64,000 nt of DNA from Dietzia sp. B32 (GCF_024732245.1 NZ_CP093845.1:434001-498000); one strand, 5' to 3'. Shown: positions 8,041 to 17,695, counted from the stretch's first letter. Notes: generated by a model from the sequence alone, not told the origin. Translations and numbers: made by a program.

Positions 8041-9537
8041 TCAGGCCTTCTGGTCGAGCTTGAGGGTGCGGGTCGAGCGCTCGAACTGCTCGGTGAACAG
8101 GGTCGGCTCCCCGGACAGGTCGCGGCCGAGCGAGGGGATCATCTCCTCGAGGGCGGGGGTCCAGTCGGCGAACCGGCTCGGGAAGCACCGCTTGAGCACA
8201 TCGACCATGGCGTCGACCGCGGTGGAGGCGCCCGGGGAGGCGCCGAGCAGACCCGCGATGGACCCGTCAGCTGCGTTCACGACGGCGGTGCCGAACTCCA
8301 GGGTGCCGCCCCGGCCGTTGGGCTTGATCACCTGGACACGCTGGCCGGCGATGACCTTCTCCCACTCCCCGTCCTGTGCCGACGGCACGAAATCGCGCAG
8401 TGCGTCGACCCGGGCGCCGTGGTTCTTGGCGAGCTCGGTGATGAGGTACTTGACCAGGCTCATCTCGGTGAGCCCGATGTTGGCCATGGGCAGCAGGTTG
8501 CCGGCGCGGATGCTGGACGGCAGGTCGAGGAAGCTGCCCATCTTGAGGAACTTGGGGGTCCAGCCGGCGAAGGGGCCGAACAACAGCCCCTTCTTGCCGT
8601 CGATGACCCGGGTGTCCAGATGCGGCACGGACATCGGCGGCGCGCCCACGGAGGCCTGGCTGTACACCTTCGCCTGGTGCTGTTTGATGAGCTCCGGGTT
8701 GGTGCAGCGCAACCACTGGCCGCCCACCGGGAAGCCGCCGATGCCCTTGATCTCGGGGATGCCGGACTTCTGCAGCAGGTGGAGGGCGCCGCCGCCCGCA
8801 CCGACGAACACGAACTTGGCGTCGACAGTGCGCTCGTCACCGGTGTGGCGGTTGGTGACGGTCAGTCGCCAGCTGCCGTCGCTGTTGCGCTCGAGGTTCT
8901 TGACCTGGTTCTGGTAGTGCACCTCGGCTCCGGTGCGCGTGAGGTACTTGATGAGCTGGCGGGTGAGCGCGCCGAAGTTGACGTCGGTGCCGTTGGAGAA
9001 GTGGCTCAGGGCGAACGGCTGCTCGGGAGAGCGCCCGCGGGCCATGAGGGGGACCAGTTGTTCCAGCTCGGAGAAGTCGGTGGTGTGCCCCATCCCCGGG
9101 AAGAGGGGGTGCCCGGCGAGTTTGTCGTACCGCTTCCGGAGGTAGTCCTGACCGTCCTTGCCCGCCACGAAGCTCATGTGCGGGACGGGTCGGATCCACT
9201 CTGTGGGGTCACCGAGGATGGTGTTCTCGACGGCGTAGGACCAGAACTGGCGCGAGACCTGGAACTTCTCGTTGACGCTGACGGCCTTCGTGATGTCCAC
9301 GTCGCCGTCCGCGGTCTTGGGCGAGTAGTTCAGCTCGCAGAGTGCGGAATGGCCCGTGCCGGCGTTGTTCCAGGCGTCGGACGACTCCAGTGCAGGCCCC
9401 TCGAGCCGTTCGAAGACCTGGATGTCCCAGTCCGGCTGGAGCCGCCGGAGCAGTGCACCCAGAGTCGCGCTCATGGTGCCCGCGCCGATGAGCGCCACAT
9501 CCGTCGTTCCGTGCTTTGCCACCTGGTCTGAAGTCAC
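8041..9537 (-). CDS. mqo: Malate:quinone oxidoreductase
   Basis: FAD-dependent peripheral membrane enzyme oxidising malate to oxaloacetate with electrons passed to the quinone pool, complementing or replacing NAD-dependent malate dehydrogenase in the TCA cycle. It has 498 residues, the full family length. The FAD-binding motif [20 protein letters not shown] is at residues 13-32, and [20 protein letters not shown] follows near 50-75, typical of Mqo. The GTG start at 9537 has a GAGGG-like site upstream. It stands alone, divergent from the hydrolase gene. Confidence 0.96.
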   Translation of the reverse strand: MTSDQVAKHGTTDVALIGAGTMSATLGALLRRLQPDWDIQVFERLEGPALESSDAWNNAGTGHSALCELNYSPKTADGDVDITKAVSVNEKFQVSRQFWSYAVENTILGDPTEWIRPVPHMSFVAGKDGQDYLRKRYDKLAGHPLFPGMGHTTDFSELEQLVPLMARGRSPEQPFALSHFSNGTDVNFGALTRQLIKYLTRTGAEVHYQNQVKNLERNSDGSWRLTVTNRHTGDERTVDAKFVFVGAGGGALHLLQKSGIPEIKGIGGFPVGGQWLRCTNPELIKQHQAKVYSQASVGAPPMSVPHLDTRVIDGKKGLLFGPFAGWTPKFLKMGSFLDLPSSIRAGNLLPMANIGLTEMSLVKYLITELAKNHGARVDALRDFVPSAQDGEWEKVIAGQRVQVIKPNGRGGTLEFGTAVVNAADGSIAGLLGASPGASTAVDAMVDVLKRCFPSRFADWTPALEEMIPSLGRDLSGEPTLFTEQFERSTRTLKLDQKA

Positions 9538-9657
9538 CGGCTACCCTCGCTCGTTGGTCGTGGACCCGAATCTCTCATCGACGCGGGCAGTCCCGACGGC
9601 CCTGCGTCGACCGGCTTCCAACACTACTCACGGCACCGGGCGTGGGACACACCGGAC

Positions 9658-9663
9658 TAGGGT
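9658..9663 (+). promoter_or_regulatory. Leaderless -10 box for the alpha/beta hydrolase-mtr operon
   Basis: TAGGGT ends 7 bases before the GTG at 9671. This spacing is the main reason for choosing 9671 over the in-frame GTG at 9662, which overlaps the box. Confidence 0.5.
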
Positions 9664-9670
9664 GGTCGTC

Positions 9671-10708
9671 GTGCCGACGTCCTCTCCCGATCCCGACGCC
9701 TCCGCCGGAACCGACCCGCAGTGGACCCCGGACCTGCTGGGGCCGTCGTACCGGCGGCGCGAACTGCCGCTCGGCGACGATCCCGACGGTGAGGGCGAGA
9801 TCGTCGCGACCCTGGTCCGCCACGAGGACGCGCCGTCGGACCCCACCGCAGTGGTGCTCGTCGTCCACGGCCTGTCCGACTACTTCTTCCACACCCACCT
9901 CGCCGAGTTCCTCGCGTCGCGCGGTATCGCGACGTTTGGGATAGACCTGCGCAAATGCGGCCGTTCGCGGCGGGACGGCGTAACACCGCACTTCACGACC
10001 GACCTGGAGCGTTACGACGACGAGTTGGACCGGGCGCTCGAGGTGATCGTCTCCGAGCACCCGCGCACGCCGGTGCTCGTGGCCGCCCACTCCACCGGGG
10101 GGTTGGTGGTGCCGCTGTGGCTGGGCAGGCGGCGCGACAGGGGCGCCCTGCCCCCCGTCGTGGGGGTGATCCTGAACTCGCCGTGGTTCCAGCTCGACGT
10201 CCCGGAGCGCGCCCGGCCCGTGCTCGACCCGGTCATCCGCACGCTCGGATCCGTCCGGCCCTTCTACCGCCTCCCGCTGCCCACGTCGGACCGGTACGTC
10301 ATCAGCACGCACGTGGACCACGACGGTGAATACCACTTCGACACCACCCTCAAACCCCCCGGCGGTGTCGGCGTCCGGGCGGGGTGGCTCGCAGCGGTCC
10401 GACGTGCACAGAAGCGTCTGCAGGCCGGCGTCGATCTGCCGCTGCCGGTCCTCCTGCTCCGCTCCACCGCGTCGTCGATCGGGTCCCGGCCCCGCGGCTC
10501 CGCGCTCGATGTGGACACCGACCTGATCCTCGACGTCCGATCGATGCAGCGTTTCGCCGACCGGGTCTCCGACGACGTCACCGACGTCCCCGTCGCCGGT
10601 GCCCGGCACGACGTCTTCCTGTCCCGCGCCGACGTCCTCGAGGTGGTTTTCGACCACCTCGGGCACTGGCTGGACCAGATCCTGTCCTCACACATCAAGG
10701 AGTCCTGA
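9671..10708 (+). CDS. Alpha/beta hydrolase
   Basis: A 345-residue serine hydrolase of the monoacylglycerol-lipase-like type. The oxyanion-hole segment VVHGLSDYFFHTH follows the second core strand; the nucleophile elbow is AAHSTGG, with Ala in place of the usual first Gly; the likely catalytic His is in GARHDVFLS near the C terminus. No signal peptide is seen. It is followed after 5 bases by mtr, the same pair found in mycobacteria (Rv2854-Rv2855, from memory). The natural substrate is unknown; a lysophospholipase or esterase role is a guess. Confidence 0.85.
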   Translation: MPTSSPDPDASAGTDPQWTPDLLGPSYRRRELPLGDDPDGEGEIVATLVRHEDAPSDPTAVVLVVHGLSDYFFHTHLAEFLASRGIATFGIDLRKCGRSRRDGVTPHFTTDLERYDDELDRALEVIVSEHPRTPVLVAAHSTGGLVVPLWLGRRRDRGALPPVVGVILNSPWFQLDVPERARPVLDPVIRTLGSVRPFYRLPLPTSDRYVISTHVDHDGEYHFDTTLKPPGGVGVRAGWLAAVRRAQKRLQAGVDLPLPVLLLRSTASSIGSRPRGSALDVDTDLILDVRSMQRFADRVSDDVTDVPVAGARHDVFLSRADVLEVVFDHLGHWLDQILSSHIKES

Positions 10709-10713
10709 CCCCC

Positions 10714-12114
10714 ATGACCCAGACCCCCTCCCGCCACTTCGACCTGGTCGTCATCGGCACGGGCAGCGGCAACTCGTTGATCGACGAGTCGTTCGCGGAC
10801 AAGTCCGTGGCGATCTGCGAGAAGGGGACGTTCGGCGGAACCTGCCTCAACGTCGGTTGCATCCCCACGAAGATGTTCGTCTACGCCGCCGACACGGCCA
10901 CCTCCGTCCGGCACTCGTCCACCTACGGCATCGACTCGACACTGGACGGGGTCCGCTGGCCGGACATCGTCTCGCGGGTCTTCGATCGACGCATCGACCC
11001 GATCGCGTCGAGCGGTGAGGACTACCGGCGCAACCGTTGTGACAACGTCACGGTGTACGACGGTCACGCGACGTTCGTCGGTCCGCGCACCATCGACACG
11101 GGTACCGGGGAGATCATCACCGCGGACTCGGTCGTGATCGCCGCAGGCGCACGCCCGTCGATTCCGGACATCGTCACCGAGGCGGGCGTCGCCTTCCACA
11201 CCAGCGACGACGTCATGCGTATCCCCGAACTGCCGAAGTCGATGGTCATCCAGGGCTCCGGGTTCATCGCCTGCGAGTTCGCGCACGTGTTCTCCTCCCT
11301 CGGCGTCGACGTCACCGTCATCGGCCGCTCGGACGTGCTGCTCAAGCATCTCGACCGCGAGCTGGCCGAGCGGTTCACCGACGCCGCCCGGGGACGGTGG
11401 GACGTCCGCCTCGGGCAGCAGATCGCCACGATGACCGCGACGGGTGAGGATCGCCGGGGCGTGGAGATCACCTTCGAGGACGGGTCGACGTGCGCCGGCG
11501 ACGCGCTCCTCGTGGCGATCGGCCGGACGCCCAACGGCGACCTGCTGGGGTTGGGTGCGGCCGGGGTCGAGATGGACGGCGAGAGGGTACGAGTGGACGA
11601 GTTCGGCCGTACCACGGCGGAGGGCGTCTGGGCGCTGGGCGACGTGAGCTCGCCGTACCAGCTCAAGCACGTCGCCAACCACGAACAGCGGGTGCTGGGG
11701 CACAACCTTCGCCACCCGGAGGACCTGCAGCCGTTCCACCACAGTCACGTCCCGTACGCCGTGTTCAGCTGGCCACAGATCGCCTCGGTCGGCATGACGG
11801 AGGCCGAGGCCCGCGCAGCCGGATACGACGTGACCGTCAAGACCCAGGACTACGGCGACGTGGCGTACGGCTGGGCGATGGAGGACTCGGTCGGGTGCTG
11901 CAAGCTCATCGCGGACCGCGCCACCGGGCTGCTGCTGGGCGCCCACCTCATGGGCGCCCACGCCCCGTCCCTCGTGCAGATCCTCATCCAGGCGATGGAA
12001 TTCGGGATCACCGTTCCCGACCTCGCACGCAAGCAGTACTGGATCCACCCGGCGATGGCCGAGGTGGTCGAGAACGCATTGCTGGGTCTGGACTTCCCAG
12101 ATCGCGGGTTCTGA
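10714..12114 (+). CDS. mtr: Mycothione reductase
   Basis: FAD enzyme of the pyridine-nucleotide disulfide oxidoreductase family that reduces mycothiol disulfide with NADPH, keeping the main actinobacterial thiol reduced. It has 466 residues. The FAD motif VIGTGSGN is at the N terminus, the redox-active pair is in GGTCLNVGC (CxxxxC, about residues 44-49), a second nucleotide site is at VIQGSGFIACEFA, and the C-terminal active-site His is in IHPAMAEVVENAL. An AAGGAG site (10697-10702) serves the ATG. Co-transcription with the hydrolase is very likely. Confidence 0.94.
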   Translation: MTQTPSRHFDLVVIGTGSGNSLIDESFADKSVAICEKGTFGGTCLNVGCIPTKMFVYAADTATSVRHSSTYGIDSTLDGVRWPDIVSRVFDRRIDPIASSGEDYRRNRCDNVTVYDGHATFVGPRTIDTGTGEIITADSVVIAAGARPSIPDIVTEAGVAFHTSDDVMRIPELPKSMVIQGSGFIACEFAHVFSSLGVDVTVIGRSDVLLKHLDRELAERFTDAARGRWDVRLGQQIATMTATGEDRRGVEITFEDGSTCAGDALLVAIGRTPNGDLLGLGAAGVEMDGERVRVDEFGRTTAEGVWALGDVSSPYQLKHVANHEQRVLGHNLRHPEDLQPFHHSHVPYAVFSWPQIASVGMTEAEARAAGYDVTVKTQDYGDVAYGWAMEDSVGCCKLIADRATGLLLGAHLMGAHAPSLVQILIQAMEFGITVPDLARKQYWIHPAMAEVVENALLGLDFPDRGF

Positions 12115-12130
12115 CAGCGGGGGTCGGCGG

Positions 12131-12182
12131 CGGTGGGTCGGTGCCGGTGGGTCGGTGCCGGGGGCGGCCCGCACCCGCCCCC
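12131..12182. terminator. Convergent-gene spacer: 14-base tandem repeat and terminator stem
   Basis: The gap between the converging mtr and monooxygenase genes holds a perfect tandem duplication of CGGTGGGTCGGTGC (12131-12144 and 12145-12158). This is followed by an eight-base stem, GGGGGCGG (12160-12167) with CCGCCCCC (12175-12182), around a seven-base loop. The stem can serve as a bidirectional terminator. No T tract is present. Confidence 0.45.
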
Positions 12183-12195
12183 TCCCCGACCGGGC

Positions 12196-13674
12196 TCACG
12201 TGAGGACGAAGTCCTCGGGCTCGACGGTGCGGACCTGCTCGCGGTACCGGAACGTGAACGTCGGCCACTGCAGGGAGTTCCGTCCACTGGAGTCGATGTA
12301 CCAGCTCGAGCAGCCGCCCTGGTTCCACACGGTGTGCGCGAGTTGGCGGTCCATCCGCGCGGCATAGGACTCCTGGACCTCCGGACGGACCTCGATGGTT
12401 CGTCGTCCCGCACTCCCCGCGAGGTCGAGGAGCCGCAGCACGTGATCGGCCTGGGACTCGAGCATGTAGACGATCGATGAGTGCCCCAGGTTGGTGTTGG
12501 GCCCGTACAGCAGGAACATGTTGGGGAACCCCGCGACAGTGATCCCGTTGTGTGCCCGCGGGCTGCCGTCCCAGTGCTGCGCGAGGGTCCGCCCGTCCGC
12601 CCCGGTGACCACGCGGGAGATCGGCGGCTCGGTCGGCTGGAATCCGGTGCCGAAGATGATGACGTCCGCCGGGTGCTCGGTGCCGTCGTCCGCCACGAGC
12701 CCACGGGGGGTGAGGGACGACGCCGCACCGGACACCAGCGAGACATCGGGCCGGGTGAGCGCGGGCAGCCAGTGACTGGTGAGCAGCACTCGCTTGCACC
12801 CGATGGAGAAATCGGGGGTGAGTGCCCTCCGCATCCTGCGGTCCCGCACCTTGAGGAACAGGTAGAACCTCGCGAACCACTCGAAGAAGCGCAGGAGGAA
12901 CTGGGCCCGGGTGAACACCACGACGTAGAGCTCCCGTCCCAGGTAGATCCGCCCGCGGACGAGCCGCTGCAGGAGCGGGAAGCGACGGTAGAGCTTCTGA
13001 CGTCGGTCCGAGATCGACCGGTCCAGACGGGGCAGGATCCATCCCGGGGTCCGTTGGAAGACGGTGACGTGTTCGGCGGCGCCGGCGATCTCCGGAACGA
13101 ACTGGACCGCGGAGGCCCCCGTCCCGACGACCGCGACCCTCCGGCCCTCGAGCGGGATATCGTGGCGCCACCGCGCCGAATGGAACACGTCGCCCTCGAA
13201 GGACTCCAGTCCGGGTAGGCGCGGAACAGAGGGGGCGGACAGCGCTCCCGAGGCCAGCACGAGGTGTCCGGCTCTGATCCGTCCGCGGCTGGTGTCGACC
13301 ACCCAGTGCGCCATCTCCGCGTCCCACGTCGCCGCGGTCACCTCACACGAGGTCACGAGCCTGTCGCGGAGACCGATTCGGTCCGTCACCGATTCCAGGT
13401 ACGCCCGGATCTCCGGCTGCCTGCCGAACGAATGGGACCAGCCCGGGTGAGCGTGCCGGGACAGCGAATACAGCGCGGTGGGGACGTCGCAGGCACAACC
13501 CGGGTACGTGTTGTCGCGCCAGGTACCCCCCACCGACTCGGCGGCCTCCACGACGAGGAAGTCGCGACCACGCCCCTCCCTGAGGAGGCGGTCGGCCATG
13601 GCGATGCCGCCGAAGCCGGCACCCACCACCAACAGGTCGATCTGGTCCACGGGTCCACGGGGGGTCTCGATCAT
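12196..13674 (-). CDS. Flavin-containing (Baeyer-Villiger-type) monooxygenase
   Basis: A 492-residue NADPH- and FAD-dependent monooxygenase. The FAD motif VVGAGFGGIAMADRLL is near the N terminus, GGTWRDNTYPG follows, the Baeyer-Villiger fingerprint FxGxxxHxxxW is present as FEGDVFHSARW, and a second Rossmann motif VAVVGTGASAVQFVPEIA binds NADPH. These enzymes oxygenate ketones or soft nucleophiles; the substrate here is unknown. It sits alone between mtr and map with its own -10 box and is convergent with mtr. The locus is not one where mycobacteria keep such a gene, as far as I recall, so it is probably a lineage-specific insertion. Confidence 0.9.
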   Translation of the reverse strand: MIETPRGPVDQIDLLVVGAGFGGIAMADRLLREGRGRDFLVVEAAESVGGTWRDNTYPGCACDVPTALYSLSRHAHPGWSHSFGRQPEIRAYLESVTDRIGLRDRLVTSCEVTAATWDAEMAHWVVDTSRGRIRAGHLVLASGALSAPSVPRLPGLESFEGDVFHSARWRHDIPLEGRRVAVVGTGASAVQFVPEIAGAAEHVTVFQRTPGWILPRLDRSISDRRQKLYRRFPLLQRLVRGRIYLGRELYVVVFTRAQFLLRFFEWFARFYLFLKVRDRRMRRALTPDFSIGCKRVLLTSHWLPALTRPDVSLVSGAASSLTPRGLVADDGTEHPADVIIFGTGFQPTEPPISRVVTGADGRTLAQHWDGSPRAHNGITVAGFPNMFLLYGPNTNLGHSSIVYMLESQADHVLRLLDLAGSAGRRTIEVRPEVQESYAARMDRQLAHTVWNQGGCSSWYIDSSGRNSLQWPTFTFRYREQVRTVEPEDFVLT

Positions 13675-13681
13675 GCTGGAC

Positions 13682-13687
13682 AGTATG
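13682..13687 (-). promoter_or_regulatory. Putative leaderless -10 box for the monooxygenase
   Basis: CATACT on the minus strand (13687-13682) ends 7 bases before the ATG at 13674. The first base deviates from consensus. Confidence 0.35.
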
Positions 13688-13792
13688 CCCCGTCTTGTCC
13701 ACGGACGAGGGCCACATCGGGACGATCGTCCATCAGCGTCCCCCGCCCGTTCCGGTCTGCCGGGCGGTCGCCCTGTCGTGTCCGCCGGGCGG

Positions 13793-14668
13793 TCAGGACC
13801 CGGACGGCAGGGTGAGGATCTCGTACCCGTCCTCGGTGACGACGACGGTGTGCTCGAACTGGGCGGTCCACGCCTTGTCCGCGGTGGTGACGGTCCAGTC
13901 GTCGTCCCAGACGTCGAAACCCGGTCCGCCGAGGGAGATCATCGGCTCGACGGTCAGCGTCATACCGGGCTCGAGGACCTCGGTCCGGGACGGCTCGTCG
14001 TAATGCAGGACGACGAGCCCGTTGTGGAAGGTCGGACCGACACCGTGGCCGGTGAACTCCCGCACGACCGTGTAGTCGAAGCGCCGGGCATAGGATTCGA
14101 TGACCCGACCGATGACGTTGACCTCCCGGCCGGGCCGGATGGCCTTGATCCCCCGGTTCATCGCCTCCCTGGTGCGCTCCACCAACAGCCGGGCCTCCTC
14201 GCTGACGTCCCCGGCGAGGAACGTGGCATTGGTATCGCCGTGGACGCCGTGGATGAACGCGGTGACGTCGACGTTGACGATGTCACCGTCCCGGATCACC
14301 GTGGTGTCGGGGATGCCGTGACAGATCACCTCGTTGAGGGAGACGCAACTGGACTTGGGGAACGCCTTGTAGCCCAGGGTCGACGGGTAGGCACCGTTGT
14401 CGCACAGGAATTCGTGGACGACCCTGTCGATCTCATCGGTCGTCACACCGGGGGCGACCGCCTCCCCGGCGAGCACGAGTGCATCCGCGGCGAGCCGGGA
14501 GGCCACCCGCATGGCGTCGATGACGTCCGCGGGCTGGATCCACGGCTCACCGTTGGCCTCGTCGACGCTGTCACGCCACGCGTACTCCGGCCGGGGGATC
14601 GATTCCGGAACTGTCCGGATCGGGGTGGGTTCACCGGGGACGAGCGGCTGGCGGGTGGAGGTGGTCAT
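13793..14668 (-). CDS. map: Methionine aminopeptidase, type I
   Basis: Removes the N-terminal Met from nascent proteins with a dinuclear metal centre. The 291 residues include an N-terminal extension typical of the actinobacterial MapB form. The metal ligands are visible: Asp in NVDVTAF, Asp in HGDTNATF, His in [11 protein letters not shown], Glu in TVEPMI and Glu in QFEHTVVV; the substrate-binding His is in VICHGIPD. The ATG at 14668 lies 6 bases after a TATCCT -10 box. Confidence 0.95.
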   Translation of the reverse strand: MTTSTRQPLVPGEPTPIRTVPESIPRPEYAWRDSVDEANGEPWIQPADVIDAMRVASRLAADALVLAGEAVAPGVTTDEIDRVVHEFLCDNGAYPSTLGYKAFPKSSCVSLNEVICHGIPDTTVIRDGDIVNVDVTAFIHGVHGDTNATFLAGDVSEEARLLVERTREAMNRGIKAIRPGREVNVIGRVIESYARRFDYTVVREFTGHGVGPTFHNGLVVLHYDEPSRTEVLEPGMTLTVEPMISLGGPGFDVWDDDWTVTTADKAWTAQFEHTVVVTEDGYEILTLPSGS

Positions 14669-14674
14669 GCCCCC

Positions 14675-14680
14675 AGGATA
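14675..14680 (-). promoter_or_regulatory. Leaderless -10 box for map
   Basis: TATCCT on the minus strand (14680-14675) is a TAnnnT match ending 6 bases before the map ATG. Confidence 0.5.
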
Positions 14681-14714
14681 GGCCCGCGCGGCGGGGCCGG
14701 TCGCCCCGGTCCGG

Positions 14715-14903
14715 TCACCAGATGACGAAGCAGATCGACGCGATGACGACCATCGCCCCGAACAGGGACATCGTGATCACGTCCGCCGAGGACTGGCCGG
14801 GCTCCTGGTTCGACCGAGCAGCGCCGTCGGTCACCGCGTCCGGCCCGCTGTCGTCGTTCGCGCCGGTGTCCACCCGGGACTCGGGGTCCTGTCGCGGGTC
14901 CAT
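14715..14903 (-). CDS. Small single-pass membrane protein
   Basis: A 62-residue protein with an acidic, hydrophilic first 40 residues ([19 protein letters not shown]) and one C-terminal transmembrane helix, [20 protein letters not shown], ending almost at the C terminus. The ATG shares one base with the stop of the upstream gene (TGATG), so the two are probably co-translated. I do not recognise a family. It may be an accessory subunit of the upstream membrane protein. It lies 46 bases before map but is transcribed towards it. Confidence 0.6.
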   Translation of the reverse strand: MDPRQDPESRVDTGANDDSGPDAVTDGAARSNQEPGQSSADVITMSLFGAMVVIASICFVIW

Positions 14904-15361
14904 CAGATCGCCCCCCACCGGTGGAACTCGGAGACCATCGCCACGGCGAGGATCACGAACACGATCCCCATGAACCCCGTGTACGTCCAGCGCTTCGCAT
15001 GGTCGGACGCCCAGAACCTGCGGAGACTGACCACCCCGTTCACCACGGCGACGACGCACAACGCGATACCGACCGGTGCGGCAACCCATCCGGAGAGGCT
15101 GAGCAGCGGGACGAGGATCGGGATGGCGAGATAGGTGATGAGGCACCGCACGGCCGAGACCGCCACGGAGACCCGGAACGCGCGGTGGGCACCGGAGCCG
15201 GCGCCTCTGTCGATGTGCCGCACGCCCAGCAGGCGCCGCATCGCCCGGTCCGCCGGCCGCCGAGACCGGAAAGCCGGTCGGGCCTCAGCGCCTCGTTCCG
15301 GACCCGTCTTGGACTCCGGCACCGGGGCCGCGGTGACAGGAGCGGTCATCGGGGTACTCAC
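14903..15361 (-). CDS. Membrane protein of unknown function
   Basis: A 152-residue protein with a basic Arg-rich N-terminal tail of about 55 residues (RRPADRAMRRLLGVRHIDRG) and three or four transmembrane helices in the rest, including ITYLAIPILVPLLSLSGW, VGIALCVVAVVNGVVSL and FMGIVFVILAVAMVSEF. The GTG at 15361 has a GGAAGGA site 6 bases upstream, and ATG 15349 is an alternative. It is translationally coupled to the 62-residue gene downstream. No family is recognised with confidence. Confidence 0.65.
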   Translation of the reverse strand: MSTPMTAPVTAAPVPESKTGPERGAEARPAFRSRRPADRAMRRLLGVRHIDRGAGSGAHRAFRVSVAVSAVRCLITYLAIPILVPLLSLSGWVAAPVGIALCVVAVVNGVVSLRRFWASDHAKRWTYTGFMGIVFVILAVAMVSEFHRWGAI

Positions 15362-15552
15362 GCGGTCCTTCCCCGCACGGCTCCGTACACGGAGGGCCCT
15401 GTCGCTGTGACTGTCATCGGGTTACACCTTCCGAGGTTCACGGTCTGACTGCACTCCACTTTCCCACAGGCGACACCGATGCCGAAGTCGCCGGGCACGC
15501 GATACCCCACCCGGGGTCGCCGGACGCCCTGTGCTGCCGCATGCGCGGGCGT

Positions 15553-16407
15553 TCACAGCAGGACCGTCGCGTAGTCGACCGCGTCGATCATGCCCACCCG
15601 CCGATAGGCGGCACGGGCGGCGTCGTTCGACCCGTTCACCACCAGGGAGGGCCTGAGTCCTCGCGCCTGGAGGGCGGCGCACACGGCGGCCGTCCCGCCG
15701 GACCCGAGCCCCGCGTCCCTCCGGTCGCGGTGGACCCAGATGCCCTGGATCTGTGCCACGCCCGGGGAGATCGCGGCGACATCCGCCTTGAAGACCACCT
15801 CGCCGGCGTCGATCCCCACCCAGGTCCTCCCCCGGGCCAACGATCGTGCCACGCGGCGTCGGAACGGGATGCCGGACCCGACCGCGAACGGGTCCGCGCG
15901 CAGCTCCTCGCGGTACATGGCCGCGGCGGCGGCGAGCACCGGCTCGAACTCGTCCAACGTGGCCGGGCGGATCCCGTCCATGACGAGCACCGGGTCGACC
16001 GGGCCGTCGAGTGCCATGAGGAACTGGTTCACGCGGTATTCCCGGGCATCGCCCCACCGGTCGCGCAGTGCGGTCCACATGGCCGCGACCCGGTCCCGCC
16101 GGCCGTGCACGGACATCGGCCCGAGCCCCAACTCGGCGACCGCCGCACCGAGGAGTCGTTGATCCGCGGCGTCACCACGCAGCGGCAACACCGAGGTGCC
16201 GATGAAGACCAGGGACCGGTCGGGACCGCCGACCGTGAGGAACCGCCCGTCGACGCCGGGCGCCACGCCCGTCGACGCGAACTTCTCCGCCGCAGGTGCG
16301 GACACCAGAGGATCAGAGCCCAAAACCTCGAGAACCGCCCGCGACTCACCCGGGCCGACCGACCGGCAGGCGCCGAGCCCGGTCCGCGGGGCAGCCGTGT
16401 CGGTCAT
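15553..16407 (-). CDS. GNAT acetyltransferase with DUF4081-type N-terminal domain
   Basis: A 284-residue protein with two halves. The N-terminal part resembles DUF4081, the domain that precedes GNAT in actinobacterial proteins next to ispG. The C-terminal half is a GNAT domain with the acetyl-CoA-binding segment IQGIWVHRDRRDAGLGSGG and the later SNDAARAAYRRVG. The gene starts 4 bases after the ispG stop and is the last gene of the dxr-rip1-ispG cluster, as in mycobacteria. The acceptor substrate is unknown. Confidence 0.85.
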   Translation of the reverse strand: MTDTAAPRTGLGACRSVGPGESRAVLEVLGSDPLVSAPAAEKFASTGVAPGVDGRFLTVGGPDRSLVFIGTSVLPLRGDAADQRLLGAAVAELGLGPMSVHGRRDRVAAMWTALRDRWGDAREYRVNQFLMALDGPVDPVLVMDGIRPATLDEFEPVLAAAAAMYREELRADPFAVGSGIPFRRRVARSLARGRTWVGIDAGEVVFKADVAAISPGVAQIQGIWVHRDRRDAGLGSGGTAAVCAALQARGLRPSLVVNGSNDAARAAYRRVGMIDAVDYATVLL

Positions 16408-16411
16408 CGGA

Positions 16412-17596
16412 CTATCGCGTGACCTTGACCTGCGGCCCCTGGCCGGCAGCGGCCTCCCCCACGGGCTCGCCCATCTCCTCCGCGATCCGCATGGCCTCCT
16501 CGATGAGGGTCTCGACGATCATCGCTTCCGGAACGGTCTTGATGACCTCGCCCTTGACGAAGATCTGCCCCTTGCCGTTGCCCGACGCGACGCCCAGATC
16601 GGCCTCACGCGCCTCACCGGGCCCGTTGACGACGCACCCCATGACCGCAACACGGAGAGGCACGCTCATCCCCTCGAGGCCGGCCGTGACCTCGTCCGCG
16701 AGCTTGTAGACATCCACCTGGGCACGACCGCAGGACGGGCAGGACACGATCTCGAGCTTGCGGGGACGGAGATTCAGCGACTGCAGGATCTGCGTGCCCA
16801 CCTTGATCTCCTCCGCCGGCGGCGCCGACAGCGAGACCCGGATCGTGTCACCGATGCCCTCCGACAGGAGGGCCCCGAACGCCACGGCGGACTTGATCGT
16901 GCCCTGGAACGCCGGCCCGGCCTCCGTCACACCGAGGTGGAGCGGGTAGTCCGTCCTCGCCGCGAGCTGGCGATAGGCCTCGACCATGATCACCGGATCG
17001 TTGTGCTTGACCGAGATCTTGATGTCGCCGAACCCGTGCTCCTCGAACAACGACGCCTCCCACATGGCCGATTCGACGAGAGCCTCGGGGGTGGCCTTTC
17101 CGTACTTGGCGAGCAGGCGGGGGTCCAGTGAGCCGGCGTTCACACCGATGCGGATGGGGATGCCCGCATCTCCCGCGGCCCTGGCGACCTCCGCGACGCG
17201 TCCGTCGAACTCCTTGATGTTGCCCGGGTTGACCCGCACCGCCGCACAGCCGGCGTCGATCGCCGCGAAGATGTACTTGGGCTGGAAGTGGATGTCGGCG
17301 ATCACCGGGATCGGTGACTTGCGCGCGATGGTCGACAGCGCGTCGGCGTCCTCCTGCCGCGGGCAGGCAACGCGGACGATGTCGCAGCCCGACGCCGTGA
17401 GCTCGGCGATCTGCTGCAAGGTCGAGTTGATGTCGTGGGTCTTGGTGGTGGTCATGGACTGGACCGAGACCGGATGATCGCTGCCCACGCCCACCTGGCC
17501 GACGAACAGCTGCCGGGTCTTGCGCCGCGGCGCGAGGACGGGCGGCGGGCCGTCGGGCATGCCCAGTCCGACCGGGATCGAGGATGAGTCGTTCAC
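16412..17596 (-). CDS. ispG: 4-hydroxy-3-methylbut-2-enyl diphosphate synthase (flavodoxin)
   Basis: Penultimate enzyme of the MEP isoprenoid pathway, converting MEcPP to HMBPP with a [4Fe-4S] cluster. About 394 residues. The TIM barrel begins near [17 protein letters not shown]; the cluster ligands are in [10 protein letters not shown] and [11 protein letters not shown] near the C terminus. The GTG at 17596 has GGAAGG (17608-17603) upstream and precedes the conserved PVGLGMP region. It is 99 bases downstream of rip1, a gap that holds a possible internal promoter. Confidence 0.96.
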   Translation of the reverse strand: MNDSSSIPVGLGMPDGPPPVLAPRRKTRQLFVGQVGVGSDHPVSVQSMTTTKTHDINSTLQQIAELTASGCDIVRVACPRQEDADALSTIARKSPIPVIADIHFQPKYIFAAIDAGCAAVRVNPGNIKEFDGRVAEVARAAGDAGIPIRIGVNAGSLDPRLLAKYGKATPEALVESAMWEASLFEEHGFGDIKISVKHNDPVIMVEAYRQLAARTDYPLHLGVTEAGPAFQGTIKSAVAFGALLSEGIGDTIRVSLSAPPAEEIKVGTQILQSLNLRPRKLEIVSCPSCGRAQVDVYKLADEVTAGLEGMSVPLRVAVMGCVVNGPGEAREADLGVASGNGKGQIFVKGEVIKTVPEAMIVETLIEEAMRIAEEMGEPVGEAAAGQGPQVKVTR

Positions 17597-17635
17597 TTCA
17601 GGCCTTCCGTAGGGGTTGCCAGCCGGGTGCTCGCA

Positions 17636-17654
17636 GGTCCCGGGACCCATTATC
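17636..17654 (-). promoter_or_regulatory. Putative ispG promoter with palindrome
   Basis: GATAAT on the minus strand (17654-17649) is the best -10 match in the rip1-ispG gap. The perfect 12-base palindrome GGTCCCGGGACC (17636-17647) starts 1 base after it, so it covers the expected transcription start. It may be an operator. No good -35 is visible. Confidence 0.4.
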
Positions 17655-17695
17655 CGGGTATCCGGGCGCGGGTGCGAGGTGGGTGTGCGCCCGGA

